A stretch of DNA of 64,000 nt from Alienimonas californiensis (lineage in GTDB: Bacteria > Planctomycetota > Planctomycetia > Planctomycetales > Planctomycetaceae): contig NZ_CP036265.1 of assembly GCF_007743815.1 (NCBI RefSeq), forward strand, positions 1,790,323 to 1,854,322, given 5' to 3'. The notes under the pieces are model-generated. The model saw only the letters and a program-made list of their open reading frames with translations, was not told the DNA's origin and searched no databases. Position numbers and translations under genes: made by a program. Positions 8,420 through 18,001 of this stretch are shown here, one piece after another. The stretch's first letter is position 1; the number at the start of each line of letters is the position of its first letter.

Positions 8420-8992
8420 GTGTCGAAGAAGATCCTGTTCCTTGTCGGCGATTACGTCGAGACGCTGGAAGCGTTCGTCCCCTTTCAGGCCCTCGGGGCG
8501 ATGGGGCACGAGTGCGTCGCCGTCTGCCCGGACAAGCAGGCCGGCGACACCGTCCGCACCGCGGTGCACGACTTCGACGGCGCTCAGACCTACAGCGAGA
8601 AGCCGGGCCACCTCTTTCACCTCAACGGCGACTTCGACGGGGTGAACCCCGCGGAGTTCGACGCCCTCGTGGTGCCCGGCGGGCGGGCGCCGGAGTACCT
8701 GCGGCTGGACGACCGCGTGCTGGACGTCGTCCGGCACTTCTTCCGGGAGGACAAGCCGGTCGCGGCGATCTGCCACGCCTTGCAGATCCTCTCCGCCGCG
8801 GGCGTGCTGACGGGGCGCACCTGCACCGCCTACGCCGCCTGCGGGCCGGAGGTCTCCGCCGCCGGGGCGACGTATGAAGAGGTGGAACCGACGGAGGCCG
8901 TCGTCGACGGGAACCTCGTCACCAGCCCCGCCTGGCCGGGGCACGCCAAGTGGCTGAAGGCCTTCGCCGGGGTACTGGCCGGGGCTGCGTGA
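8420..8992 (+). CDS. DJ-1/PfpI family protein (class I glutamine amidotransferase-like)
   Basis: The GTG at 8420 ([18 protein letters not shown]) starts a 190-aa protein of normal DJ-1/PfpI length. The nucleophile elbow is [19 protein letters not shown], giving Cys in A-I-C-H, and a preceding glutamate-bearing N-terminal block ([13 protein letters not shown]) is present. Members include proteases, glyoxalases/deglycases and chaperones, and subtype cannot be decided by eye. The A-x-C-H-x-x-Q-x-L pattern fits the PfpI/YhbO side. It stands alone between a lipoprotein and a DUF423 gene on the same strand. A stress-protective cytoplasmic role is the family-based guess. Confidence 0.85.
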   Translation: MSKKILFLVGDYVETLEAFVPFQALGAMGHECVAVCPDKQAGDTVRTAVHDFDGAQTYSEKPGHLFHLNGDFDGVNPAEFDALVVPGGRAPEYLRLDDRVLDVVRHFFREDKPVAAICHALQILSAAGVLTGRTCTAYAACGPEVSAAGATYEEVEPTEAVVDGNLVTSPAWPGHAKWLKAFAGVLAGAA

Positions 8993-9118
8993 CGCAGCGG
9001 GGGAAGAGGTGTGAAGGAGCGGTGAAGATCGGAGGCGGGTCGCCGGGCGACCGGTGCGGTCCGCGTCCGCCGCCCGATGCGTGCAATCCGTCGTCTCTCA
9101 TTCGACCCCGTGACCCTC

Positions 9119-9547
9119 ATGACGCCCCGCTCCGCCCGCCGTCTCGTCGCCGCCGGAGCCGTGCTGGGGGGGCTGGGGGTGGCCTGCGGCGCCTTCGGGG
9201 CGCACGGCGTGGCGGGGTTCGTCGTGGAGCGATACCCGGACGCCGCCCTCGCCGCCCGGCGGTTGGAGAACTGGCAGACCGCGGCGGACTATCACCTCTG
9301 GCACGCCCTCGCCGTCATCGCCTGCGGGTTGCTGGCGCTGCACGCGGCCCCCGGGCGTGGGGGCGCCCTGACGGCCGCGGCGGGGTGCTTCGCGGCGGGC
9401 GTGCTGGTCTTCAGCGGGAGCCTGTATTTGTTGACGCTGACGGGCCTGACATGGCTGGGAGCCGTCACGCCGATCGGCGGCGTGCTGCTGATGCTGGGCT
9501 GGGCCCTGCTGGCCTGGGCCGCGTGGCGCGGCGGCGCCGACGGCTGA
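9119..9547 (+). CDS. DUF423 family small membrane protein
   Basis: The ATG at 9119 (MTPRSARRLVAAGAVLGGLG) gives 142 aa, close to the usual DUF423 size; an in-frame ATG at 9077 would add 14 unlikely residues. Four hydrophobic segments are seen, with the family landmark GVACGAFGAHG in the first helix region, then WQTAADYHLWHALAV and a C-terminal IGGVLLMLGWALLAWAAW. DUF423 (YgdD-like) proteins are inner-membrane proteins of unknown function. No operon partner is obvious. Confidence 0.85.
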   Translation: MTPRSARRLVAAGAVLGGLGVACGAFGAHGVAGFVVERYPDAALAARRLENWQTAADYHLWHALAVIACGLLALHAAPGRGGALTAAAGCFAAGVLVFSGSLYLLTLTGLTWLGAVTPIGGVLLMLGWALLAWAAWRGGADG

Positions 9548-9952
9548 GCAATCGCGTCGCGGGGACGTTTCCGGGGCGGATCGAACGGGTCGGACCAACG
9601 GCGCCGGCGGCGGCGTCGGGGCGTCGATTTGCCCCCGCAATCCGCGCTCCGCCGGTGCGGTTTCCCGGGCGGGACGGTCGAAGAGGAGGGGGCACCCGCC
9701 CGCCGCGGCGTCCCGCCCCCGCCGGCTGAGGCGACCCCCAACATGTTGGGGGTCGGTCTGTCGGGCGGGGGTCGCGTCCCAATCGGTTCCCCGGGGCCGC
9801 CCCGGTTTTCCGGGGCGACATGTTGGGTTTTCGATAAGATGCGGTTACAACCTGTGGGGTTCGAACCCGCGACCCCGGGTTCGCCCCGTCGGTTCCGGCG
9901 TCGCTCCGTCGGTTTCGTTCGACCACAAGATTCTCCCCCTGCCGCGAACAGT
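9548..9952. other. 405-bp spacer upstream of nrdB-like gene
   Basis: No gene was seen. It contains a 22-bp perfect palindrome at 9733-9754, a second copy of ACATGTTGGG at 9818-9827, and a tRNA 3'-half-like stretch on the minus strand at about 9856-9880. The nrdB-like frame is open far upstream to 9629, but that extension is low-complexity translation of spacer and is not counted as protein. Confidence 0.55.
9733..9754. promoter_or_regulatory. Perfect palindrome, possible operator (with half copy at 9818)
   Basis: The 22-bp sequence centred on CCCCAACATGTTGGGG is a perfect palindrome. ACATGTTGGG recurs at 9818-9827. The two lie 199 and 126 bp upstream of the nrdB-like ATG. The spacing and symmetry would suit a dimeric repressor. 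It does not match the NrdR-box consensus as I recall it, so the regulator is unknown. Confidence 0.4.
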
Positions 9953-11107
<1,155 letters not shown>

Positions 11108-11124
11108 GGCCGTCGGATCGTTGA

Positions 11125-11156
11125 TCACGCCGAGGCCCCGCGGGGCCTCGGCGTGA
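11125..11156. repeat. Family A palindrome (copy 1), after nrdB
   Basis: A 32-bp perfect palindrome with core GAGGCCCCGCGGGGCCTC flanked by CACGCC/GGCGTG. It lies 17 bp after the nrdB stop. Related copies are at 33666-33699, 56305-56334 and 59837-59870. There is no T-tract. It may act as an RNA-end hairpin or be a REP-like dispersed element. Confidence 0.7.
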
Positions 11157-11236
11157 CGCATTGTGGGGTCGGTCAAATGGGGGGATCGCGCTACAGTGCG
11201 GGGGTCGCCCTCCTTTTGCCTGTGAATTTGTCGTCG

Positions 11237-12145
11237 ATGTCCTCCCCGTCCGCTCCGCCGTCCCTGTCGCTCGGCGGGGCGCGCGCGTTGCTGTCGCCCA
11301 AGCAGGTCGCGTTGGCGGCGGGGGTGAGCGAGTCCACGATCAAGCGGTTGGTGGACGACGGCTCCCTGAAGGCCGAACGCACCGCCGGCGGGCACCGGCG
11401 GATTCGTCTGCACGACGCCCTCCGCTGGGTGCGGTCCCGCGGCGGCGGCGCCCTCGATCCCGCGGCGTTGGCCGCCGCGGTGCCGGGGTTGGGGGGCGCC
11501 GCCGGGATTGATCTGTGCGACCGCACGGCGGTGCTGGACCGCTACGCTGAAGCCCTGGAGGCCGGGGACGCCGCCGTCACCACCGGGCTGGCCGTGGCGC
11601 TGTTCGTCGCCGGGGCGGAGTTGCCGGTCCTGTTGGAGGAGCCGGTTCGCGGACGGTACGCGGCGCTGCGGGCGCGGTGCGATCACCCCAGCCGGGAGTG
11701 CGTGGTGCTGCACCGGGCGCTGGCGAACAGCGTGGCCGCGGCGGGTCGGTTGCAGGAACTGATCCGCGACGGCGCCGAGCCCTCCGCCGACGCCCCCTCC
11801 CTGGCGCTAGCCGACGTGGGCTACGAGGTGGACAGCCTGCCGGTGCACCTCGCCGCGACCGTCGCCGCGGCGGCCGGCTACGAGGTGACGAACCTGGGGG
11901 CGAGCGTGCCGGCCGAGGTGCTGGGCGGGACGGCGGATCGCGTGCGGCCGGACCTGCTGTGGGTCTCCGCCGGCGGGGCCCGTCGGGCCGACTCCCAAGC
12001 CGTCGCCGAGGCCCTCGCCGCAGCCGCCCGCGCTTGCGAAGCGACCGGCGGAACCCTGCTGGTGCACGGCGACGCCCTCCCCCCGGACGCCCCCGGCGAG
12101 CGGGTCAACTCGCTCCCCGCGCTCGCCCGTCGGCTGTCGGGCTGA
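11237..12145 (+). CDS. MerR-type HTH regulator with B12-binding-like domain
   Basis: The ATG at 11237 gives 302 aa. Residues ~20-70 are a winged helix-turn-helix of MerR/excisionase type (LLSPKQVALAAGVSESTIKR ... GGHRRIRLHDALRW). The C-terminal ~200 residues resemble the two-part B12-binding module: a helical bundle, then a Rossmann-like region with AAAAGYEVTNLGASVP. The canonical cobalamin motif DxHxxG is not present; the aligned stretch is VDSLPVHLAAT. It may be a CarH/LitR-like light or B12 sensor with altered ligand binding, or a domain that no longer binds B12. It lies 129 bp downstream of nrdB on the same strand, beyond a palindrome. Confidence 0.75.
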   Translation: MSSPSAPPSLSLGGARALLSPKQVALAAGVSESTIKRLVDDGSLKAERTAGGHRRIRLHDALRWVRSRGGGALDPAALAAAVPGLGGAAGIDLCDRTAVLDRYAEALEAGDAAVTTGLAVALFVAGAELPVLLEEPVRGRYAALRARCDHPSRECVVLHRALANSVAAAGRLQELIRDGAEPSADAPSLALADVGYEVDSLPVHLAATVAAAAGYEVTNLGASVPAEVLGGTADRVRPDLLWVSAGGARRADSQAVAEALAAAARACEATGGTLLVHGDALPPDAPGERVNSLPALARRLSG

Positions 12146-12210
12146 GAATGTCCGTCAGACGGCGCTTCTGATGGGCAGGCCCTAACGGTTCTGGGGACAA
12201 GTCGTGGTGC

Positions 12211-12227
12211 AGGACTGTAAGTCCTGT
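12211..12227 (+). repeat. Short hairpin upstream of the DUF1549 gene
   Basis: CAGGACT-GTA-AGTCCTG forms a 7-bp stem with a three-base loop, about 50 bp before the ATG at 12278. It could be part of the 5' leader or the end of the upstream transcript. No T-tract follows. Confidence 0.4.
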
Positions 12228-12277
12228 TGTCAATGGGACGTATTGAATTCGGGCAGGCGGTCGGCCATAGTATCGCT

Positions 12278-14770
12278 ATGAGCCGATTCGTTACGCTATC
12301 CGTCTGTCTGCTCTTGGCGGAGCCCGCGGCGTCGCTCCGCGCGGCGGAGGAGGATCGGGCCGCGCCGCCGCCCGAATCGAACTTCGCCCGGGACGTCCAA
12401 CCGCTGCTGGCCCGCAAGTGCCTGGCCTGTCACGGCCCGGACGACGCCGAGGGCGGGCTGATGCTCGGTTCCCGCGAGACCGCCCTCGCCGTCACCGACA
12501 GCGGCGAACCGGCGATTCTCCCCGGCGACGCCCACGGCAGCGAACTGCTGCGGCGCATCACCTCCGACAGCGAGTGGGACCAGATGCCCCCCGAGGGCGA
12601 TCGGCTCACCGAGGAAGAGGTCGAGATCCTGCGGGCCTGGATCGACGGCGGGGCGAACTGGGAGGCACACTGGGCCTTCGAACCGCCCGACGCGGTCGAC
12701 CCACCGGCCGTGGAAGCGAGCGGCCCGGCGTTCGTCCGCAATCCGATCGACCAGTTCGTGCAGGCCCGGCTGGAGGACGCGGGGCTGGAGCCGAACCCCC
12801 CCGCGGACCCGGCGACGCTGTTCCGCCGGCTCTCCTTCGACCTGACCGGCCTGCCGCCCGCCCCGGAGGAAACCGCCGCCTTCGTCGCGGATTACGGCGC
12901 CGGGGACCACCCCCGGGCCTACGAACAGGCGGTCGATCGGCTGCTCGCCTCGCCCCGCTACGGCGAGAAGTGGGGCCGGCACTGGCTGGACCTCGTCCGC
13001 TACGCGGAGACCAACAGCTTTGAACGCGACGGCGACAAGCCGAACGCCTGGAAGTACCGCGACTACGTCATCCGCAGCTTCAACGACGACAAACCGTACG
13101 ACCGGTTCGTGCTGGAACAGCTCGCCGGCGACGAACTGCCGGCGGACAGCCCCTATCAACGGGCGGAGAACCTGACCGCGACCGGCTTCTATCGGCTGGG
13201 CATCTGGGACGACGAACCGGCCGACCCGGAGCAGGCCATTTACGACGAACTGGACGACACCGTCCGCACCGTCGCCGAGGGCGTGCTGGGCCTGACGGTC
13301 GGCTGCGCCCGCTGCCACGATCACAAGCTCGATCCGATCCCGCAGGCGGACTACTACAAGATGGTGGCGGTCTTCCGGGACCTCACCCCCTTCGACACCC
13401 GCGGCCGCAACAGCGGGAACAATCAGGCGGACGTCACCCCGCCGGAGGTCGCCGAGGCGCACCGCGCCCTCGACGTGGAACAGGCCCGCTGGGAGTCGAA
13501 GCAGCGGGAGATCGAACAACGCGGCATCGCCCAGATGTCCGGCCCGGACCAGCGGGCGACCGAGGGTGACGAGCGCGAACGCCGCCGCGTGCTCCGGCGA
13601 GAACTGCACAAGCACCTCTCCGAACAGGAGATGGCGGACTACCGTGAGACGCAGGAGCATCTGGAAGGGGTGAAGGCCCGTCGCGAGGCTCTGCCCCCGC
13701 GGGAGACGACGCTGGCCGTCGCCAAGACCTACGATCCCGGCGCCATCCCGGCGACCTTCGTGCTGGCCCGCGGCAGCGCCCACGGGCCGACCGGCGACCC
13801 GCTGGAACCGGGCGTCCCGGAGCTGTTCGGCGACGACGCGCAGTTCGCCCCGGCCCCCACCGCCGACGGCAGCGCCGGTCGCCGGTTGGCCTTTGCGAAG
13901 TGGGCCGCGTCCCCGGAGAACCGCCTGACCGCCCGGGTTGCGGTCAATCGGGTCTGGCAGCACCACTTCGGCCGCGGGCTGGTGCGGAGTTCTAATAATT
14001 TCGGCAAGCTCGGGACCCCGCCGACGCACCCGGACCTGCTCGACTGGCTGGCGGACCGCTTCGTCGCGGAGGGCTGGAGCCTGAAGCACCTGCACAAACT
14101 GATCGTCACCAGCGCCGCCTACCGCCGCGGCAGCGGTCCGAACGAAGCCGCCGCCGCGGCCGACCCGCTGAACGACCTGTTCTGGCGGTTCGACCCCCGC
14201 CGCCTGACCGCCGAGGAACTGCGGGACGCCTCGCTGGCGGTCACGGGCGAATTAAACCTCGAAATGTACGGGCCGGGCTTCTATCCGAAGCTGAGCAAAG
14301 AAGTGCTCGCCGGCCAGTCTCAGCCCGGCTTGGGCTGGGGCGACAGTTCGGAGGAGCAGCGCGCCCGCCGGGCGGTGTACTCCTATATCAAACGCAGCGT
14401 GATCGACCCGGCGCTGGCGGACTTCGACTTCCCGGAGACCGACGCACCCTGCGAGGCCCGCTTCAACACCGTGCAGCCCGCCCAGGCGCTGGCCCTGCTC
14501 AACGGCGACTTCACCAACGAGCGCGCCGTCGCCCTCGCGGAGCGGATCAACAGGGAACTGCCGCGGAACTCCCCGACAGGCAGCGAGTCGGAGCGCATCG
14601 CCCGGGCCGTGTCCCTGACGACCTCCCGCCCCGCGACCGACGCCGCCGTGGCGGACGGACAGAAGTTCCTCGCCCGCATGCGGACGGAGTTCGACTTCAG
14701 CGACGAGAAGGCGTTTGAACTGTGGTGCCTGGTCACGCTGAACGTGAACAGCTTTTTGTACCTGGACTGA
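12278..14770 (+). CDS. Planctomycete cytochrome c / DUF1549 / DUF1553 protein
   Basis: The ATG at 12278 starts a signal peptide ([19 protein letters not shown]); the earlier in-frame start would only add a non-hydrophobic stretch. The 830-aa protein has a heme-binding C-L-A-C-H at residues 48-52 (planctomycete cytochrome C domain). DUF1549 follows at about residues 140-350 ([35 protein letters not shown]) and DUF1553 at about 545-800 ([34 protein letters not shown]). Such proteins are exported and are normally followed directly by a DUF1501 gene. The pair is proposed to act in periplasmic redox or polysaccharide breakdown, but no activity is proven. Here the partner lies 1.2 kb downstream, behind three small genes. 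Confidence 0.92.
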   Translation: MSRFVTLSVCLLLAEPAASLRAAEEDRAAPPPESNFARDVQPLLARKCLACHGPDDAEGGLMLGSRETALAVTDSGEPAILPGDAHGSELLRRITSDSEWDQMPPEGDRLTEEEVEILRAWIDGGANWEAHWAFEPPDAVDPPAVEASGPAFVRNPIDQFVQARLEDAGLEPNPPADPATLFRRLSFDLTGLPPAPEETAAFVADYGAGDHPRAYEQAVDRLLASPRYGEKWGRHWLDLVRYAETNSFERDGDKPNAWKYRDYVIRSFNDDKPYDRFVLEQLAGDELPADSPYQRAENLTATGFYRLGIWDDEPADPEQAIYDELDDTVRTVAEGVLGLTVGCARCHDHKLDPIPQADYYKMVAVFRDLTPFDTRGRNSGNNQADVTPPEVAEAHRALDVEQARWESKQREIEQRGIAQMSGPDQRATEGDERERRRVLRRELHKHLSEQEMADYRETQEHLEGVKARREALPPRETTLAVAKTYDPGAIPATFVLARGSAHGPTGDPLEPGVPELFGDDAQFAPAPTADGSAGRRLAFAKWAASPENRLTARVAVNRVWQHHFGRGLVRSSNNFGKLGTPPTHPDLLDWLADRFVAEGWSLKHLHKLIVTSAAYRRGSGPNEAAAAADPLNDLFWRFDPRRLTAEELRDASLAVTGELNLEMYGPGFYPKLSKEVLAGQSQPGLGWGDSSEEQRARRAVYSYIKRSVIDPALADFDFPETDAPCEARFNTVQPAQALALLNGDFTNERAVALAERINRELPRNSPTGSESERIARAVSLTTSRPATDAAVADGQKFLARMRTEFDFSDEKAFELWCLVTLNVNSFLYLD

Positions 14771-14776
14771 CGGGGA

Positions 14777-15094
14777 ATGGATGAACCGCGGTATTACATC
14801 GAGAACGGCGTTCACCGAGCCGTCGCAGCCCGTGAGGCCGGGGCGCCGACGCTACCGGCCGTGCTCTACCGTGACGGGCGCCCGCCGCAGTTGGTCGTCG
14901 TGCGGATCGCCGCGTTGCACGTCCCCGCCACGAAAGACGCTCTCAGCCGTACTTCGTCCCGGTACCGTCGCGTCGAGGCCGCCCTGCCGCAAATTCTTGC
15001 CGGTACAATGAACGCCCCCATCGAGGTCCAGCCGCTGGGCGTCCGCGGTCAGTCGGCGTCGATCCCTCTCGCTTCCGTGAGGCTCGAACTATGA
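14777..15094 (+). CDS. ParB/polymorphic-toxin-tip-like small protein
   Basis: The 105-aa product starts six bases after the DUF1549/1553 stop, so it is probably co-transcribed. Residues 6-30 (YYIENGVHRAVAAREAGAPT) carry the G-x-H-R motif of ParB-like nuclease folds. The rest (RVEAALPQILAGTMNAP, then IEVQPLGVRGQSASIPL) resembles, from memory, the C-terminal tips of RHS-type polymorphic toxins in planctomycetes. Here it stands alone, without an RHS body or a signal. It overlaps the next gene by 4 bp (ATGA). It could be an orphan toxin module paired with the next protein as antidote, or a ParB-like DNA/nucleotide-binding protein. Function is not established. Confidence 0.6.
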   Translation: MDEPRYYIENGVHRAVAAREAGAPTLPAVLYRDGRPPQLVVVRIAALHVPATKDALSRTSSRYRRVEAALPQILAGTMNAPIEVQPLGVRGQSASIPLASVRLEL

Positions 15095-15465
15095 GCACCC
15101 CACCGCCGATCCTGAGGGCGAAACTGGATAACATCCTACACCAGGGACTCTGCTTCGTTCGCAATAACATTTCCCGTCAAGTCGAGGCTGACGCGTCCGT
15201 CCGCGAGGACGTCTATCAGGTTTCCGACGCGCTGGAAGACATCCCGACTCTCTTTCATCGCTGGGACGCGGAGAAGGAAGGCTGGGTTCGGGAGGCGATT
15301 GATCGCATGGCCGAAACCGTTCCGCACCTCGGCAAGCGCTTCCAGATGCTGCTCGATATGCCGGACGACGAGTACGAAGCGATCTACCTCATGCCGCGTG
15401 CCTGGCCCGGCGACGAGACCGATCGCGACACTGCCGCCCCGCCCGCCTCGGTCCGTGCTGCGTGA
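15091..15465 (+). CDS. Small helical protein of unknown function, middle gene of overlapping trio
   Basis: The 124-aa product overlaps the preceding ParB-like gene by 4 bp and the next gene by 1-4 bp, so the three are likely made together. It has no signal peptide or membrane span. The sequence is predicted by eye to be mostly alpha-helical and acidic (DASVREDVYQVSDALEDIPT, WDAEKEGWVREAIDRMAETV). No family is recognised. Position next to a toxin-tip-like gene makes an immunity protein plausible, but this rests on context alone. Confidence 0.65.
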   Translation: MSTPPPILRAKLDNILHQGLCFVRNNISRQVEADASVREDVYQVSDALEDIPTLFHRWDAEKEGWVREAIDRMAETVPHLGKRFQMLLDMPDDEYEAIYLMPRAWPGDETDRDTAAPPASVRAA

Positions 15466-15926
15466 TGAGTGCCCCGCTGGAAATCGTGATTCTCGAAGAC
15501 GACGCCCCCCGCCGCGCGGCGATGCGGGCGGCGTTGGCGGATCGCCTGCCGCAGTACCGGCCGCGGTTCTTCACCACGGCCGCGGAGGCGGCGCGCTATC
15601 TGCACGATCACCTCGATCGCGTGCTGCTCATTGTGCTGGATCACGACCTCGACCCGATCCCGGTTCATCCCCGCCGCAGCCTCGACGCCGGCACCGGGCG
15701 GGACGTGGCCGACTTCCTCGCCGCCCGCGAGCCGACCTGCCCCGTCGTCATTCACACCACTAATCGCCCCGCCGCGGTCGGCATGGAGGCGGAACTGACC
15801 GACGCCGGGTGGACGGTCAGCATCGTCATCCCCTACGGCGATCTGGAGTGGATCGGCGCCGAGTGGCTGCGGGCCGTCCGCGACGCCGTCGTCCACGCCG
15901 CGGTTCCGACCGCCGTCGCCGCTTAA
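15465..15926 (+). CDS. Receiver-like protein, candidate cyclic-phosphate-processing receiver (cREC) type
   Basis: The frame can start at GTG 15462 (GTGA overlap with the preceding stop) or ATG 15465; I give the ATG. The ~153-aa product reads IVILEDDAPRRAAMRAAL and then LLIVLDHDLDPIP. This gives the acidic pair and the strand-3 aspartates of a receiver (CheY-like) fold, but the D-H-D-L-D arrangement and the later VIHTTNRPAA differ from a standard response regulator. This pattern fits the cREC family, predicted in the literature to act on cyclic phosphates and found near conflict genes. There is no output domain and no kinase nearby. It is followed after 36 bp by the DUF1501 gene. Confidence 0.65.
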   Translation: MSAPLEIVILEDDAPRRAAMRAALADRLPQYRPRFFTTAAEAARYLHDHLDRVLLIVLDHDLDPIPVHPRRSLDAGTGRDVADFLAAREPTCPVVIHTTNRPAAVGMEAELTDAGWTVSIVIPYGDLEWIGAEWLRAVRDAVVHAAVPTAVAA

Positions 15927-15962
15927 ATCAACTTCGTCAAACGTCTCTCAGGAGAAACCATC

Positions 15963-17429
15963 ATGCCCGCCGCCCCGAATTACTGCGGTCGCACCCGTCG
16001 CGAGTTCCTCCACCAGCTCGGCGGGGGGTTCGGGTCGGTCGCGCTGACCGGGCTGCTGTCCGGCGACGGGTTCTTCGGCTCCCCGGCCCGGGCCAGCGAA
16101 GCCGCCGCCGGGCTCGCCCCCGGCCTGAATCACGCCCCCAAGGCGAAGAGCGTGATCTTCCTGTTCATGTACGGCGGGCCCAGCCACATGGACACCTTCG
16201 ATCATAAACCGGCGATGGAGGGCCGGGACGGGCAGACCGTCGAGGTCAAAACCTTCGGCCGCGGCGGCAAGAAGAACGAGGGCCGCATCGTCGAGCCCCG
16301 CTGGAAGTTCAAGCCCTACGGCGAGTGCGGGAAGATGGTCTCCGACCTGTTCCCCCACGTCGGCGAGTGCGTGGACGACATCGCCTTCCTCCACAGCATG
16401 ACCGCGGAAAGCCCGATCCACGGCTCCGCCATGCTGATGATGAACAGCGGCCAACTGCTCTCCGGCAGCCCCGCGATGGGCAGTTGGGTGAATTACGGCC
16501 TGGGCACGGAGAACGAAAACCTGCCCGGCTTCGTGGTCATGCTGGACCCCAGCGGCGGGCCGATCAGCGGGGCGAAGAACTGGTCCAGCGGCTATATGCC
16601 CAGCAAGCTGCAGGGCACGACCTTCCGCACCGCGGCCGGCGCCCAGCCGATTTATAACCTCAAGAGCGACCGGCTCTCCCCGGAGGTCCAGCGGGTCGTG
16701 ATCGATGCGATCAACGACCGCAACCGCGACCACCTCGGCGGCGACGGCCTGGCCGGCGGGCGCGGCCCCAACAGCGATTTGAACGCCCGCATCGCCAGCT
16801 ACGAACTCGCCTACAACATGCAGACCGCCGCCCCGGAGGCGGTCGACCTGTCGCAGGAAACGGAGGAGACCCACCGCCTCTACGGCACGGACGACAAGCG
16901 GACCGAGGACTTCGGCCGCCGCTGCCTCGTCGCCCGGCGCCTGGTGGAACGCGGCGTGCGGTTCGTGCAGCTCTACGCCGGCGGGCATCACAACGACAAC
17001 AACTGGGACGCCCACGGCGACCTGGAGGACAACCACAACAAGCACGCCGGCCGCACCGACAAGCCGGTCGCCGCGCTGCTCAAGGACCTGAAACGCCGCG
17101 GCCTGCTGGACGAAACGCTGGTCGTCTGGGGCGGGGAGTTCGGCCGCCAGCCGACCGCCGAGTACGCCAAGGGCAGCGGCCGCGACCATAATTCCTACGG
17201 CTTCACGATGTGGATGGCCGGCGGGGGGATCAAGGGCGGGGTGAGCGTCGGTTCGACGGACGAACTCGGCAGCCGGGCCGTCGAACAGCCGATGCACGTC
17301 AAGCGGCTGCACGCCACCGTGCTGCATCAATTAGGCCTCGATCCCAACCGCCTGACCTACTTCCACGCCGGCCTCGACCGCAAACTGACCGGCGTCGGCG
17401 AAACCGAACCGATCGCGGAGATCGTTTAA
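15963..17429 (+). CDS. DUF1501 protein with Tat signal
   Basis: The 488-aa product has a twin-arginine signal (TRREFLHQLGGGFGSVALTG) and the DUF1501 fold, related to sulfatase/alkaline-phosphatase-like proteins. Landmarks are VIFLFMYGGPSHMDTFDHKP, SGQLLSGSPAMGSW and VVWGGEFGRQPTAE. AGGGIKGGVSVGSTDE precedes the C-terminal HVKRLHATVLHQLGLD. It normally pairs with a DUF1549/DUF1553 protein, and the 12278 gene is the evident partner. Export folded through Tat suggests a metal or cofactor bound in the cytoplasm. Catalytic function is unknown. Confidence 0.92.
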   Translation: MPAAPNYCGRTRREFLHQLGGGFGSVALTGLLSGDGFFGSPARASEAAAGLAPGLNHAPKAKSVIFLFMYGGPSHMDTFDHKPAMEGRDGQTVEVKTFGRGGKKNEGRIVEPRWKFKPYGECGKMVSDLFPHVGECVDDIAFLHSMTAESPIHGSAMLMMNSGQLLSGSPAMGSWVNYGLGTENENLPGFVVMLDPSGGPISGAKNWSSGYMPSKLQGTTFRTAAGAQPIYNLKSDRLSPEVQRVVIDAINDRNRDHLGGDGLAGGRGPNSDLNARIASYELAYNMQTAAPEAVDLSQETEETHRLYGTDDKRTEDFGRRCLVARRLVERGVRFVQLYAGGHHNDNNWDAHGDLEDNHNKHAGRTDKPVAALLKDLKRRGLLDETLVVWGGEFGRQPTAEYAKGSGRDHNSYGFTMWMAGGGIKGGVSVGSTDELGSRAVEQPMHVKRLHATVLHQLGLDPNRLTYFHAGLDRKLTGVGETEPIAEIV

Positions 17430-18001
17430 CGAGAGACCCGCGTCCCCCCTCTCCCTTGAGGGAGAGGGGCCGGGGGTGAGGGTGATGAACCTTCACCCGG
17501 TCCCGCTCCCGCTCTTTGCGGTGACACGCCATTTGGCGGGTCAGAGGCTGTTTCAATACGAACCCGAAGCGTCAGCGAGGGAGGCGGGCGCAGCCCGGCC
17601 CCCGCTTCGCGGAGGCCCTCGCTGACGCTTCGGGTTGGTGTTTCCGGGCGGTTCTGAATCAGCTTCCAAGCGAGCCGAACCGTGAACGGCGTGTGGGAGT
17701 CGCTGCCCCCTCACCCCCGACCCCTCTCCCCAAAAGGGGGGCGAGGGGAGACAGGACTGCGGACGCTGAGAAGCGGTTCGCCCCGCGCTGCCCCCCTCTC
17801 CCTCAGGGAGAGGGGCCGGGGGTGAGGGTGACGGGCGGTTCGCCCGCGTCCGCACTCTATCCCCAGCGGATTCGTCGCCGCCCGGCGTCGCCGGGAGGCT
17901 GGCGCCCGGGAACGCCCCCACGTCGGCGGCTTGCCGTCGGGGCGTCGGGCCGGGATAACCGGAGGTTCCGCGTTCTTCGGTTCGATCCGCAAGGCTCCCC
18001 C
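17430..18001. repeat. 572-bp repeat-filled spacer (family C elements plus inverted repeat)
   Basis: No gene was seen. Contents in order: a family C element at about 17444-17484; an inverted repeat with perfect 21-bp arms at 17561-17581 and 17616-17636 (outer part AACCCGAAGCGTCAGCG); a reverse family C element at about 17705-17750; and a forward one at about 17790-17831. The flanks GTGAACGGCGTG.GGGAGTCGCTGCC and similar phrases recur in the spacer at 52549-52956, so the repeat unit is longer than its hairpin. The end of the spacer must hold the promoter of the thioredoxin-like gene at 18002. Confidence 0.65.

Noticed and set aside
9629-9952. Extended N-terminus of the nrdB-like frame
   Set aside because: The added residues translate spacer, palindromes and a tRNA-like stretch; the R2 homology starts after the ATG at 9953.
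12296-14095. Minus-strand frame of 599 codons over the DUF1549/DUF1553 gene
   Set aside because: Antisense to a clear cytochrome/DUF1549/DUF1553 protein and without any recognisable domain.
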